DNA from: Propionivibrio sp.
Lineage (GTDB): Bacteria > Pseudomonadota > Gammaproteobacteria > Burkholderiales > Rhodocyclaceae
DNA length: 24,574 nucleotides
Assembly: GCA_003249625.1 (NCBI GenBank)
Contig: QKII01000108.1
Location: 1 to 24,574 of the forward strand
Reading direction: 5' to 3'
A program made the position numbers and the translations under genes. The notes beneath the pieces are model-generated. The model did no database searches, was not told the DNA's origin, and saw only the letters and a list, made by a program, of their open reading frames with translations. Shown in pieces: positions 15,970 through 24,192 of the stretch (positions are counted from its first letter, which is position 1; each line of letters begins with the position of its first letter).

Positions 15970-17274
15970 GTGAGTGAGAACAAAGGGATGCTGGATTGGT
16001 ACTTCAAGTCGAATCTGCTGGTGCGAATTCTGGTCGGATTGATTGCCGGCGCAGTATTCGGGATTGCTCTTGGATACGGTGATCCGGATACGGTCAAGGC
16101 CTTCGTCGATAACACCAAGTTCTTCGGCGACATCTTCATTCGTTTGCTGAAGATGATAGTGGTGCCGGTCATTCTTTTCTCGCTGATCGCCGGCGCGGCC
16201 AGCATCGCGCCTTCGCGCCTGGGGCGGGTGGGCGTGAAGATTGTTCTTTATTACTTGCTGACCTCCGCGGTGGCTGTGACCATCGGTCTGGTGTTCGCCA
16301 ATGTTCTCCAACCCGGTGACGGAATGAACATCGTTGGCAACGAGGCGATCAAGGGGAAAACGGCCGCCGCGCCAACGATCGGTACGATCCTGTTGAATAT
16401 CGTGCCGACCAATCCTGCCGAGTCGCTGGCAAAGGGTGATGTACTTCCGATCATTTTCTTTTCGGTTCTCTTCGGGCTGGCTATTTCCTACGTCAAGGAT
16501 GCCAAGGATGCCGTGTTGGCAAGGCATGCCGAGAACCTGTTCCAGTTGATCAACGCCGCGGCGGAAACGATGTATCGGCTGGTTCGCGGAATCATGCAGT
16601 ATGCCCCTATCGGTGTGTTCTTCCTGATCGCCATCGTGTTTGCCCAGCAGGGGCCGAAGGCGCTTGGGCCGTTGCTTATGGTTACACTGGCGGTTTACCT
16701 CGGTCTGGTGGCGCATCTTTTCGTCTGCTACGGTGGCTTCTTGTCTGTTTTCAACCTTGGGCTGTTCCGTTTCCTGAGGGGGGCTGATGAAGCCATGATT
16801 ACCGCCTTCGTGACGCGTTCTTCGAGCGGCACCTTGCCGGTGACGATGCGTGTTGCCGAAGAAAACCTCGGAGTGCCGCGTAACATCAGCTCCTTTACGC
16901 TGCCGCTTGGTGCCACCATCAATATGGACGGGACGGCAATCTATCTCGGCGTTTGCGCCATGTTCATCGGCTACGCCACGGGCCACCCGCTGACCGTGGA
17001 TCAGCAGATGACCGTCGTCATTACCGCGACGCTTGCTAGTATCGGTACGGCCGGTGTACCCGGCGCCGGTGCGATAATGTTGCTGATGGTGCTCGAATCG
17101 ATCGGCCTGAAAGTCGAAACCGGTTCGGCCGTCGCGGCAGCCTATGCCATGATCCTCGGTATCGATGCACTGCTTGACATGGGGCGGACTGCGCTAAACG
17201 TGACGGGTGACATGGCAGGAAGCGCCGTCGTGGCCAAAGCCGAGAAAGAGCTGGACCTGGAAAAATGGGCTTAG
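15970..17274 (+). CDS. Dicarboxylate/amino acid:cation symporter (DAACS family, acidic amino acid type)
   Basis: This inner-membrane secondary transporter of 434 residues has multiple hydrophobic segments and both re-entrant-loop motifs: TRSSSGTLPVTM (hairpin 1) and NMDGTAIYLG (the Na+ site in TM7). The TM8 motif is DALLDMGRTALNVTGD, very close to that of the archaeal aspartate transporter GltPh, whose Arg in DMGRT reads the side-chain carboxylate. DctA-type C4-dicarboxylate carriers differ here. I therefore infer aspartate/glutamate transport with Na+ or H+. GTG 15970 is chosen because GGGAGGTG (15957-15964) is an ideal ribosome binding site; a TTG at 15955 lies upstream of it. The next gene is an Asp/Glu racemase homologue, which fits the inferred substrate. 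Confidence 0.88.
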   Translation: MSENKGMLDWYFKSNLLVRILVGLIAGAVFGIALGYGDPDTVKAFVDNTKFFGDIFIRLLKMIVVPVILFSLIAGAASIAPSRLGRVGVKIVLYYLLTSAVAVTIGLVFANVLQPGDGMNIVGNEAIKGKTAAAPTIGTILLNIVPTNPAESLAKGDVLPIIFFSVLFGLAISYVKDAKDAVLARHAENLFQLINAAAETMYRLVRGIMQYAPIGVFFLIAIVFAQQGPKALGPLLMVTLAVYLGLVAHLFVCYGGFLSVFNLGLFRFLRGADEAMITAFVTRSSSGTLPVTMRVAEENLGVPRNISSFTLPLGATINMDGTAIYLGVCAMFIGYATGHPLTVDQQMTVVITATLASIGTAGVPGAGAIMLLMVLESIGLKVETGSAVAAAYAMILGIDALLDMGRTALNVTGDMAGSAVVAKAEKELDLEKWA

Positions 17275-17303
17275 GTAACTTGTCGGAACATTAAAGCGAA
17301 TGC

Positions 17304-17337
17304 AGCCGCGGTGCCTGGTCGCCGCGGTTTCTTTTTT
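17304..17337 (+). terminator. Terminator-like hairpin between symporter and racemase
   Basis: CCGCGG (17306-17311) pairs with CCGCGG (17322-17327), extended by a G-T and an A-T pair, with a 10-base loop and TTTCTTTTTT (17328-17337). The T tract runs directly into the racemase Shine-Dalgarno GGAGG (17338-17342), so it may terminate symporter transcripts or act as an attenuator for the racemase. Confidence 0.6.
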
Positions 17338-17350
17338 GGAGGTTGGTGTC

Positions 17351-18832
17351 GTGCCGGATCAAGGAAGCAGGCGGCGTTTTGGTATTGTCGGAGGACTTGG
17401 CGCGTTGGGTGCCGCCGACGTTTTTCTTAAACTGGTCAAGGCCTTGCCAGCGCGAAGCGGTTCGAGTCAGCCAGAAATCCTTTTCGAGCAGCACCCTTTC
17501 CGTGAGGAGGAAAATCCCGGGGAGCGCGGTGCGTCGCAGAATGGCCGGAAGATCTACGTCTTTGACATGATTCAGGGGTTTGCCGATCGTCACGTCGATA
17601 CGGTGTTGTTGCCGTGTTTCCTTAGCCACACGTTCATCGACGAGATCTCGGTGGAGGTGGCGCTGCCCATCGTCAATATGATGGAGGCGTTGCGCGACCA
17701 CGTTCAGCGCCGGTATCCAGGCGTCCGGAATATCGGTGTGCTGACGTCCGATTACGTGCGTTCCCGAGCGCTGTTCGAGCGATATTTTCCGTCGGAGGAG
17801 TGGTGTATCCACTACCCGTCAGACAGTATTCAGCGCGATTGCGTCATGCCAGCCATCTACGGCCCGGATGGAATCAAGGCGGGATGCCTTCGCGGTGCTT
17901 CGGTAGAAAAACTGATGCGTGCCTGCGAGGACTTGATCGGGCAGGGCGCGCAACTGATATTGCCGGGGTTTTCCGAAATCCCTGTGGTGATCAATGCCCT
18001 TCAGGATCAAGGTATTCCGATCGTCGATGCAAACCAAATCTATGCTGACTACGCAGCAACCGGTGGTGCCGCGCAGAAGGCCAAGCCATTCAAGATCGGC
18101 GTGGTTGGGGGAGTCGGGCCGGCGGCAACGGTCGATTTCATGAACAAGATCGTGCGCAACACCCCGGCGGGGCGTGATCAGGAGCATTTCAAAGTCGTCG
18201 TTGAGCAGAATCCGCAAATCCCGGACAGGACGGAAAATTTGCTTGGCGATGGCGTCGATCCGACTATTGCGTTGTACTCGACGTGCAAAAAACTCGAAGC
18301 GGACGAGGCGGACATCATTGCCATTCCCTGCAATACGGCACATGCATTTGTCGAACGGATCCAGCCGTATTTGTCGATTCCGATCGTCAATATGCTGTTC
18401 GAAACCGTGGAGCACATCAGGAGAAACTGTCAGGGGCGGAAAGTGGTTGGTCTTCTGGCGACGAGCGGGACGATCGGTAGCCGCGTATACCACGACGTGA
18501 TTCTCCCCGCCGGCTTCGAGTTGCTCGTTCCCGATACGGAAAACCAGAAGCGGGTCATGGACGCAATCTACGGGACGCAGGGCGTCAAGGCCGGTTTTAC
18601 GACAGGCCGATGTGTGGACGATCTGCTTCAAGCGATGACTTCACTGGTCGTGCGTGGCGCGGAAATCATCGTGCTCGGCTGCACGGAACTGCCCTTGCTT
18701 GTCGGTCGTAGCGATGCCTTTCCGGTGGCCGGAAAAACCGTCGTCGTGCTCGACCCGACGGATATCCTGGCGAAAAAATGCGTCAGCCTTTGCTCCTCAT
18801 TCATGCAGGGGGTCGAACCCGGTGGAGAGTGA
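17351..18832 (+). CDS. Tandem two-domain aspartate/glutamate racemase family protein
   Basis: The 493-residue protein is two Asp/Glu racemase-like domains in one chain (a single domain is usually about 230-250 residues). The N-terminal domain starts at [14 protein letters not shown] and the second at [16 protein letters not shown] (about residue 248). Racemases of this family use two Cys as acid and base. The second domain keeps both: C327 in IPCNTAHAF and C444 in LGCTELPLL. The first keeps C89 in [10 protein letters not shown], but the second Cys position is Phe207 (LPGFSEIP), so it is probably inactive or altered in function. GTG 17351 follows GGAGG with 8-base spacing. The symporter lies upstream and rsmJ overlaps its 3' end by 11 bases. 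Substrate is inferred (Asp or Glu). Confidence 0.87.
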   Translation: MPDQGSRRRFGIVGGLGALGAADVFLKLVKALPARSGSSQPEILFEQHPFREEENPGERGASQNGRKIYVFDMIQGFADRHVDTVLLPCFLSHTFIDEISVEVALPIVNMMEALRDHVQRRYPGVRNIGVLTSDYVRSRALFERYFPSEEWCIHYPSDSIQRDCVMPAIYGPDGIKAGCLRGASVEKLMRACEDLIGQGAQLILPGFSEIPVVINALQDQGIPIVDANQIYADYAATGGAAQKAKPFKIGVVGGVGPAATVDFMNKIVRNTPAGRDQEHFKVVVEQNPQIPDRTENLLGDGVDPTIALYSTCKKLEADEADIIAIPCNTAHAFVERIQPYLSIPIVNMLFETVEHIRRNCQGRKVVGLLATSGTIGSRVYHDVILPAGFELLVPDTENQKRVMDAIYGTQGVKAGFTTGRCVDDLLQAMTSLVVRGAEIIVLGCTELPLLVGRSDAFPVAGKTVVVLDPTDILAKKCVSLCSSFMQGVEPGGE

Positions 18833-19607
18833 GCGGTCTGGCGTGATTGTTCGGGCGGAGGCTCTTTCCGCCGATGCCCTGCCGCGGGCGCGAGATCTGG
18901 CGCAGCGACTCGGTTTGCCGCTCGGAGGGGAGGCTGATTTCTCCCTTCAGTGCGGGGAATTCGGGGTGCAACTGGTTGATCTCCATCCTGGTGCGCCTGG
19001 TCCGGTCCGTGTTGATTTCGTTGGTGGCGCTGTCGGACATCGCCGCCAGTTTGGCGGTGGTGGTGGACAGATGATCGCCAAGGCTGTGGGCATTCAGCCC
19101 GGCGTCAGGCCGACGGTTGTTGATGCTACCGCCGGGTTGGGGCGTGATGCATTTGTTCTCGCCACGCTGGGATGCAATGTGACGATGATCGAGCGTCAGC
19201 CGTTGATAGCCGTTCTGCTTGAAGATGGTTTTGCGCGCGCACGCGAGGATGCGGTGATTGCGCTGATCGTTGCGAGGATGAGCCTGCGGGTTGGGGATGC
19301 CATTCGGATTCTGCGCACATGGAACGACGAGGCGCCGCAGGTGATCTATCTGGATCCGATGTTTCCACACCGCGACAAGAGTGCGCTGGTAAAGAAGGAG
19401 ATGCGCCTGTTTCGCCCATTGGTCGGAGATGACCAGGATGCCGATGAGCTTCTTGAAGCGGCGTTGGCGCTGGCGTCGCATCGCGTTGTGGTTAAACGGC
19501 CGCGCAAGGCACCGGCGATTGCGGGCGGCAAGGTCAGTTTTTCCCTTGAGGGGAATGCAGGCCGTTTCGATGTCTACGCCAAACGGTCGCTCAAAGAAAA
19601 GGCCTGA
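18822..19607 (+). CDS. rsmJ: 16S rRNA (guanine(1516)-N(2))-methyltransferase RsmJ
   Basis: RsmJ (formerly YhiQ) methylates N2 of G1516 in 16S rRNA using SAM. The 261-residue protein, close to the 250 of E. coli, has [27 protein letters not shown] (here residues 64-90), the SAM motif [11 protein letters not shown] (101-111), MIERQP (122-127), and the catalytic-type loop YLDPMFPHR (176-184) followed by [13 protein letters not shown] 18822 overlaps the racemase end by 11 bases and has AGGGGG at 18807-18812 as ribosome binding site; GTG 18843 is an alternative. It appears co-transcribed with the racemase, though the functions are unrelated. Confidence 0.92.
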   Translation: MESERSGVIVRAEALSADALPRARDLAQRLGLPLGGEADFSLQCGEFGVQLVDLHPGAPGPVRVDFVGGAVGHRRQFGGGGGQMIAKAVGIQPGVRPTVVDATAGLGRDAFVLATLGCNVTMIERQPLIAVLLEDGFARAREDAVIALIVARMSLRVGDAIRILRTWNDEAPQVIYLDPMFPHRDKSALVKKEMRLFRPLVGDDQDADELLEAALALASHRVVVKRPRKAPAIAGGKVSFSLEGNAGRFDVYAKRSLKEKA

Positions 19608-19626
19608 TCCAAACGGTCAGGCCTTT
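19598..19626. terminator. Bidirectional terminator between rsmJ and the HAD gene
   Basis: AAAGGCCTGA (19598-19607) pairs perfectly over 10 bp with TCAGGCCTTT (19617-19626), with a 9-base loop. The left arm contains the rsmJ stop codon. On the plus strand only three T follow; on the minus strand the stem ends in TTTTCTTT, so it should work best for the HAD gene transcribed leftward. Confidence 0.75.
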
Positions 19627-19652
19627 GAATGGTCTGGAACGAGGGGCAAGGC

Positions 19653-20355
19653 TCAGCTCGTGCTCGCCGTGGCGTGCCACAGGCGCAATTCCTCAAGTGA
19701 CAAGTGATCCGTTTCGTGCAGGACCATACGCGCCCCTTCGAAGTCTTCGTCGTGCGTGTAATCGCTAAGAGTGATTACCGTGGGAATGCCCGCAGCCAGA
19801 CTGGCGGCAAGACCATGCGCCGAGTCCTCGACGACAAGACAGTCGCGCGCGGGAAGACTTAGCTGTTCGAGCACCTTCTTGTAAACGTCGGGCGAAGGCT
19901 TTTTCGCCTGCACCAGTTCACCCGAAACGATAGCGTCAAACCATGCGTCAGCGTTCGGGCCGAGGTTGGCGCGCAACAGTCCGACGACGTTTTCCTGTTT
20001 AGAACTGGACGCGATGCCCAAGCGAACGCCTTCGGTGCGTGCATCGCAGATCAGTTGGCCGATGTCCGCGCGCAACGGAATTGCGTTGGTAGTTGCGCGT
20101 CTTGATGTCATGAACGCGATGCATCAGTTCATCAAAGTCAGGGCGGGCGCGCGTCGCAGGATCGAAGTGCTCGGCATAGAAATACAGACGTTCCAGTCCG
20201 CCGCCCTTGATCAGCAACGTCCCGTAGAACGACTCGTCCCAGTGCCAGGGAAGGCCAAGCTCAGCGAATGCGGCGTTGAAAGCGGGGCGATGCCCGTCAC
20301 GCTCCGTATTGGCCAACGTCCCGTCGACATCAAAAATGATTGCGCGCAAAGCCAT
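19653..20355 (-). pseudogene. CbbY-like HAD-superfamily phosphatase, disrupted by a frameshift
   Basis: Two overlapping minus-strand frames together encode one HAD hydrolase. The N-terminal part (from ATG 20355, with GGAG 7 bases upstream) has the nucleophile motif DVDGTLANTE and the CbbY-like stretch FYGTLLIKGGGLERLYFY, and stays in frame to about HDIKTRNYQ. The rest, in another frame from about 20090 down to 19653, has IASSSK (motif II), KKPSPDVY (motif III Lys) and VVEDSAHGLAASLAAG (motif IV acidic residues). Compared with CbbY-type proteins, about six residues also seem missing at the junction (near 20080-20095), which suggests a small out-of-frame deletion rather than a single-base error. 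CbbY-like enzymes remove phosphate from sugar phosphates such as xylulose-1,5-bisphosphate. Everything else is intact, so the lesion is recent or a sequencing error. Confidence 0.8.
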
Positions 20356-20469
20356 AGGGAACTCCTGCAAATTATTGAGTACTGAGAAGGTTAGCGTATT
20401 TTCCGTTTTTGAAGTTGTTCCGATTAGTCACATTTAACGAAATATTTAGCAATTCCTAACGCTAGGTCC

Positions 20470-20484
20470 TGAGTGCTACACTCA
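20470..20484 (+). promoter_or_regulatory. Hairpin in the korC leader followed by a T8 tract
   Basis: TGAGTG pairs perfectly with CACTCA around a CTA loop. Eight consecutive T follow at 20497-20504, but 12 bases separate them from the stem, so it is an imperfect terminator. It lies in the 199-base, unusually AT-rich divergent region between the HAD gene and korC. Confidence 0.35.
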
Positions 20485-20507
20485 ATTTTGCTGGGCTTTT
20501 TTTTGGT

Positions 20508-20528
20508 GTCGACTTTTGGTCGACCTTT
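20508..20528 (+). promoter_or_regulatory. GTCGAC-TTTTG-GTCGAC hairpin in the korC leader
   Basis: Two copies of the self-complementary hexamer GTCGAC (20509-20514 and 20519-20524 within 1-2 bases) flank a short T-rich spacer and are followed by CTTTT. They can form a 6-bp stem just before the korC Shine-Dalgarno GGAG (20540-20543), or serve as a two-site operator. Function is unknown. Confidence 0.35.
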
Positions 20529-20554
20529 TAGTTAGCAAGTGGAGTTTTCAACAC

Positions 20555-22345
20555 GTGAAACCGACGACGACAAGCGGAGACGCCTACTACCACAAGGTGG
20601 TGGATTGCCAGTGGGCGTGTCCGGCGCACACACCGGTACCTGAATACATCCGGCTGATTGCCGGGGGGCGCTACGCGGAAGCGTACATGATTAACTGGAA
20701 ATCGAATGTCTTTCCCGGAATTTTGGGACGGGTGTGCGACCGGCCGTGCGAGCCGGCGTGCCGTCGCGGACGGATCGACAAGGAGCCGGTGGCGATTTGC
20801 CGGCTGAAGCGTGTCGCCGCCGACATGAAGGACGATATTTCGTCCAGGCTGCCTGTGGCACCGGAGAAGAAGAACGGCAAGCGCGTCGCCTGCATCGGCG
20901 CCGGCCCGGCCTCGCTGACTGTCGCGCGCGATCTCGCGCTGCAAGGCTACGAAGTCAGCATCTTCGACAATGGCAAAGCGCCCGGCGGCATGGTGCGCAC
21001 GCAGATCCCCAAGTTCCGACTGCCCGACAGCGTCATCGACGAGGAATGCGACTACATCCTCAATCTCGGCGTCAAGCTGGAGCTAAACCACTGGGTCAAG
21101 AGCCTCAAGGAGCTCGTTGAGAGCGACCAATGGGATGCCGTCTTTGTCGGTACCGGTGCCCCGCGCGGTCGCGACGCCAACATTCCCGGCCGCCAGGAAG
21201 CGGCACAACACATCCATATCGGCATCGACTGGCTGGCCAACGTCGCCTTCGGCCACACCACTACGGTTTCGCCTCGCGTCATCGTCCTTGGCGGCGGCAA
21301 CACCGCCATGGACTGCTGCCGTTCTGCCCGACGCCTTGGCGGTACTGACGTGAAAGTCGTCGTACGCAGCGGTTTCGAGGAAATGAAAGCCTCTCCGTGG
21401 GAGAAGGAAGAAGCGCTGCACGAGCAGATCCCGATCATCAACATGCACGTGCCCAAGGAATTCGTGCATGAGAACGGCAAACTCCTCGGCGTCAAGTTCG
21501 AGGTCGTCAAGGCCGAATACGATGAGAAAGGCCGGCGCAGTCTCGTGCCGACGGGCGAACCTGACGTCTTCCTGGAATGCGACGAAGTTCTTGTCGCCAT
21601 TGGTCAGGAAAACGCCTTCCCGTGGATCGAGAAGGACATCGGCCTCGAGTTCGACAAGTGGGGTCTGCCGGTCCTCGACGAGAAGACCTTCCAGTCCACC
21701 CTTCCGAAAGTCTTCTTCGGCGGCGACGCCGCCTTCGGCCCGAAGAACATCATCACCGCTGTCGCGCACGGCCACGAAGCGGCCATCTCAATCGACCTCT
21801 TCTGCAAGGGCAAGAAAACCTCCGATCGGCCGCCGCATGCCTTCACGCTGACCAGCCAGAAGATGGGCATCCACGAGTGGAGTTACGACAACCAGGTCTC
21901 CGAGGAAGCTCGGAAGAAAGTCCCGGTCAAGTCGCTGGAAAAGACCCTCAAGGACATCAAGCTCGAACTCGAACTGGGCTTTGATCCGCTGATGGCCTGT
22001 TCCGAAGCCGAGCGCTGCCTCAACTGCGACGTCCAGACCGTCTTCACCCCCAAGGCCTGCATCGAATGCGATGCCTGCGTCGACATCTGCCCGACGGAAT
22101 GCATCACCTTCACCGCGGACGGCGAGGAAGAGGATCTGCGCGGCCGGCTGAAGGCCCCGGCGAAAAATACTGCTCAGTCCCTGCTTGTCGCGGACGGCCT
22201 GAAGACCGGGCGTGTCATGGTCAAGGACGAAAACATCTGTCTGCATTGCGGCATGTGTGCCGAACGCTGCCCGACCGGCGCCTGGGACATGCAGAAGTTT
22301 TACATTGAGACCGCCCAGGCCGGCAGAGAGGCTCCCAGAACATGA
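20555..22345 (+). CDS. korC: KorC: FAD/NAD(P)- and Fe-S-binding subunit of 2-oxoglutarate oxidoreductase
   Basis: The 596-residue protein is a GltD-like flavoprotein extended by ferredoxin domains. In order: an N-terminal Cys-rich Fe-S domain (C18, C22, C61, C65, C69, C82), an FAD-binding fold (CIGAGPAS at about 113-120, APGGM), an NAD(P)-binding fold (VIVLGGGNTAMDCC, about 241-255), FFGGDAAFG, then two C-terminal [4Fe-4S] motifs, CIECDACVDICP (about 501) and CLHCGMCAERCP (about 561). It would pass electrons between the Kor catalytic core and NADP or ferredoxin. The three-subunit 2-oxoglutarate:NADP+ oxidoreductase of Azoarcus evansii has such a subunit. GTG 20555 has GGAG 11 bases upstream; a TTG at 20516 is an alternative. 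The stop overlaps korA by 4 bases. Confidence 0.85.
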   Translation: MKPTTTSGDAYYHKVVDCQWACPAHTPVPEYIRLIAGGRYAEAYMINWKSNVFPGILGRVCDRPCEPACRRGRIDKEPVAICRLKRVAADMKDDISSRLPVAPEKKNGKRVACIGAGPASLTVARDLALQGYEVSIFDNGKAPGGMVRTQIPKFRLPDSVIDEECDYILNLGVKLELNHWVKSLKELVESDQWDAVFVGTGAPRGRDANIPGRQEAAQHIHIGIDWLANVAFGHTTTVSPRVIVLGGGNTAMDCCRSARRLGGTDVKVVVRSGFEEMKASPWEKEEALHEQIPIINMHVPKEFVHENGKLLGVKFEVVKAEYDEKGRRSLVPTGEPDVFLECDEVLVAIGQENAFPWIEKDIGLEFDKWGLPVLDEKTFQSTLPKVFFGGDAAFGPKNIITAVAHGHEAAISIDLFCKGKKTSDRPPHAFTLTSQKMGIHEWSYDNQVSEEARKKVPVKSLEKTLKDIKLELELGFDPLMACSEAERCLNCDVQTVFTPKACIECDACVDICPTECITFTADGEEEDLRGRLKAPAKNTAQSLLVADGLKTGRVMVKDENICLHCGMCAERCPTGAWDMQKFYIETAQAGREAPRT

Positions 22346-24192
22346 GTACCGTGCAACCCTTGCAGAAAAGCAACGACTTCGTCATCAAGTTCGCCAACAT
22401 CAATGGCACCGGCTCCGCGTCGGCGAATGAACTCTTCGCCCGCGCCGTGATGGGCATGGGCGTCCCGGTGGCGCCGCGCAACATCTTCCCGTCGAACATC
22501 CAGGGCCTGCCGACCTGGTACGAAATGCGCGTTTCCGGCGAAGGCTGGCTCGGTCGCAAAGGCGGCTGCGACCTGATGGTCGCCATGAACCCGCAAACCT
22601 GGGACCGCGACGTCGCGGAACTGTCGCCGGGCGGCTACCTCTTCTACGACTGCACCAAGACACTGCCGCGCTCGCGCTTCCGTGACGACATCACTGTCCT
22701 CGGCCTGCCATTGACCGAGATCTGCACCCGCGAATACACCGACCCGCGCCAGCGCCAGCTGATGAAGAACATCCTCTATGTCGGCGCGCTCACTGCGCTG
22801 CTCGACATGGACTTCTCAGTCGTCGAGGGGCTGATCGCCCACCAGTTCCGTGGCAAGGAAAAGCTGATCGCTTCCAACGTCCAGGCCCTCAAACTCGGCT
22901 ACGACGAAGCCAAGGCCCATTTGCCGTGCCCGATCGGCCTGCGCGTTGAACGTTCCGACGGTGTCGGCAACCGCATCTTCAGCAACGGCAACGACGCCTG
23001 CGGCCTCGGTGCCGTCTATGGCGGCGCGACCGTCGTTGGCTGGTACCCGATCACGCCATCGACCTCGGTCATCGAAGCCTTCACCAGCTATTGCCGCAAA
23101 TTCCGCACGGACCCGGACAACGGCATGGGCCGTTACGCCATCGTCCAGGCGGAAGATGAACTCGCCGCGATCGGCATGGTCATCGGCGCCTCGTGGAACG
23201 GCGCACGTGCCTTCACCGCGACATCCGGTCCCGGCATCTCGCTGATGCAGGAATTCTTCGGGCTGGCCTATTTTGCGGAAGTCCCGGCGGTGGTCGTCAA
23301 CGTCCAGCGCGGTGGTCCGTCGACCGGCATGCCGACGCGTACGCAGCAGTCCGACCTGATCGCTTGCGCCTATGCCTCGCACGGCGACACCAAGCACGTG
23401 CTTCTCTTTCCCGAAGACCCCTACGAGTGTTTCACACTCACAGCGCAGGCCTTCGACCTCGCCGAACGCTTGCAGACCCCGGTCTTCGTCATGTCCGACC
23501 TCGACATCGGCATGAACGAAGTGTTATGCAAGCCCTTTGAGTGGGACGACAACCGACAGTACGATCGCGGCAAGGTGATGAGCGCCGACGATCTGGACTC
23601 CGGCAAGAACTTCGGCCGCTACCTCGACGTGGACGGCGACGGCATACCCTACCGCACGATCCCCGGTACGCACCCGACCAAGGGCGCCTTCTTCAGCCGC
23701 GGCACCACGCGCAACGCTTACGCCAAGTACAGCGAAGCCGGTACCGACTACGTCTACAACATGGAGCGCCTGCGCCGCAAGTTCGTCACGGCTCGCAAGC
23801 TCGTGCCGGCACCCGTCACCCAGAAGGCCAGCCAGCCGACGCGTTACGGCGCGATCTACTACGGCTCGACCAGTCCGGCGATGGCTGAAGCCTTCGCATT
23901 GCTGGAAAAGCAGGGCGTACACGTGGATCTCCTGCGCGTCCGTGCCTTCCCGTTCGCTGACGAAGTGATGGACTTCATCGCCGACCATGATTACGTGTTT
24001 GTCGTTGAGCAGAACGAAAGCGCGCAGCTGCGCACGATGATCATCAACGAAGGCGACATCGATCCGAAGCGTCTCATCCGCGTCCTGCACTACGACGGTA
24101 CGCCGATCACCGCTGGTTTCATCACCGGCCGCATCGCCGACATCGTCAAGCAAAACAATGTGACTCCGTTGCGTCAACAGGTGGCCTCATGA
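22342..24192 (+). CDS. korA: 2-oxoglutarate:acceptor oxidoreductase subunit alpha (gamma-alpha fusion) KorA
   Basis: The 616-residue protein fuses a gamma domain (about residues 1-190, with FANINGTGSASANELFARA and GGCDLMVAMNPQTW) to the alpha (pyrimidine-binding) domain, with GWYPITPSTSVIEAF, QAEDELAAIGMVIGASWNGARAFTATSGPG, and QRGGPSTGMPTRTQQSDL, then a C-terminal transketolase-like domain. This layout and size agree with the large Kor subunit of Thauera aromatica. The complex oxidatively decarboxylates 2-oxoglutarate with CoA to succinyl-CoA. The ATG overlaps the korC stop and the stop overlaps the korB start, both as ATGA. Other 2-oxoacids cannot be excluded from sequence, but operon make-up favours 2-oxoglutarate. 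Confidence 0.9.
   Translation: MSTVQPLQKSNDFVIKFANINGTGSASANELFARAVMGMGVPVAPRNIFPSNIQGLPTWYEMRVSGEGWLGRKGGCDLMVAMNPQTWDRDVAELSPGGYLFYDCTKTLPRSRFRDDITVLGLPLTEICTREYTDPRQRQLMKNILYVGALTALLDMDFSVVEGLIAHQFRGKEKLIASNVQALKLGYDEAKAHLPCPIGLRVERSDGVGNRIFSNGNDACGLGAVYGGATVVGWYPITPSTSVIEAFTSYCRKFRTDPDNGMGRYAIVQAEDELAAIGMVIGASWNGARAFTATSGPGISLMQEFFGLAYFAEVPAVVVNVQRGGPSTGMPTRTQQSDLIACAYASHGDTKHVLLFPEDPYECFTLTAQAFDLAERLQTPVFVMSDLDIGMNEVLCKPFEWDDNRQYDRGKVMSADDLDSGKNFGRYLDVDGDGIPYRTIPGTHPTKGAFFSRGTTRNAYAKYSEAGTDYVYNMERLRRKFVTARKLVPAPVTQKASQPTRYGAIYYGSTSPAMAEAFALLEKQGVHVDLLRVRAFPFADEVMDFIADHDYVFVVEQNESAQLRTMIINEGDIDPKRLIRVLHYDGTPITAGFITGRIADIVKQNNVTPLRQQVAS

Noticed and set aside
13549..16986. A 1145-codon open frame on the minus strand antisense to acnB, the intergenic region and most of the symporter gene
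   Set aside because: Both plus-strand genes are clearly real with intact motifs. The antisense product is rich in His, Arg, Gln and Asp with no recognisable domain, as expected from the complement of GC-biased codons. Its length, running through the intergenic region, is striking but I see no start signal or family resemblance.
16000..17274. Calling the symporter DctA (C4-dicarboxylate carrier)
   Set aside because: The TM8 motif DMGRT with NVTGD is that of aspartate/glutamate carriers, and the neighbour is an Asp/Glu racemase homologue.
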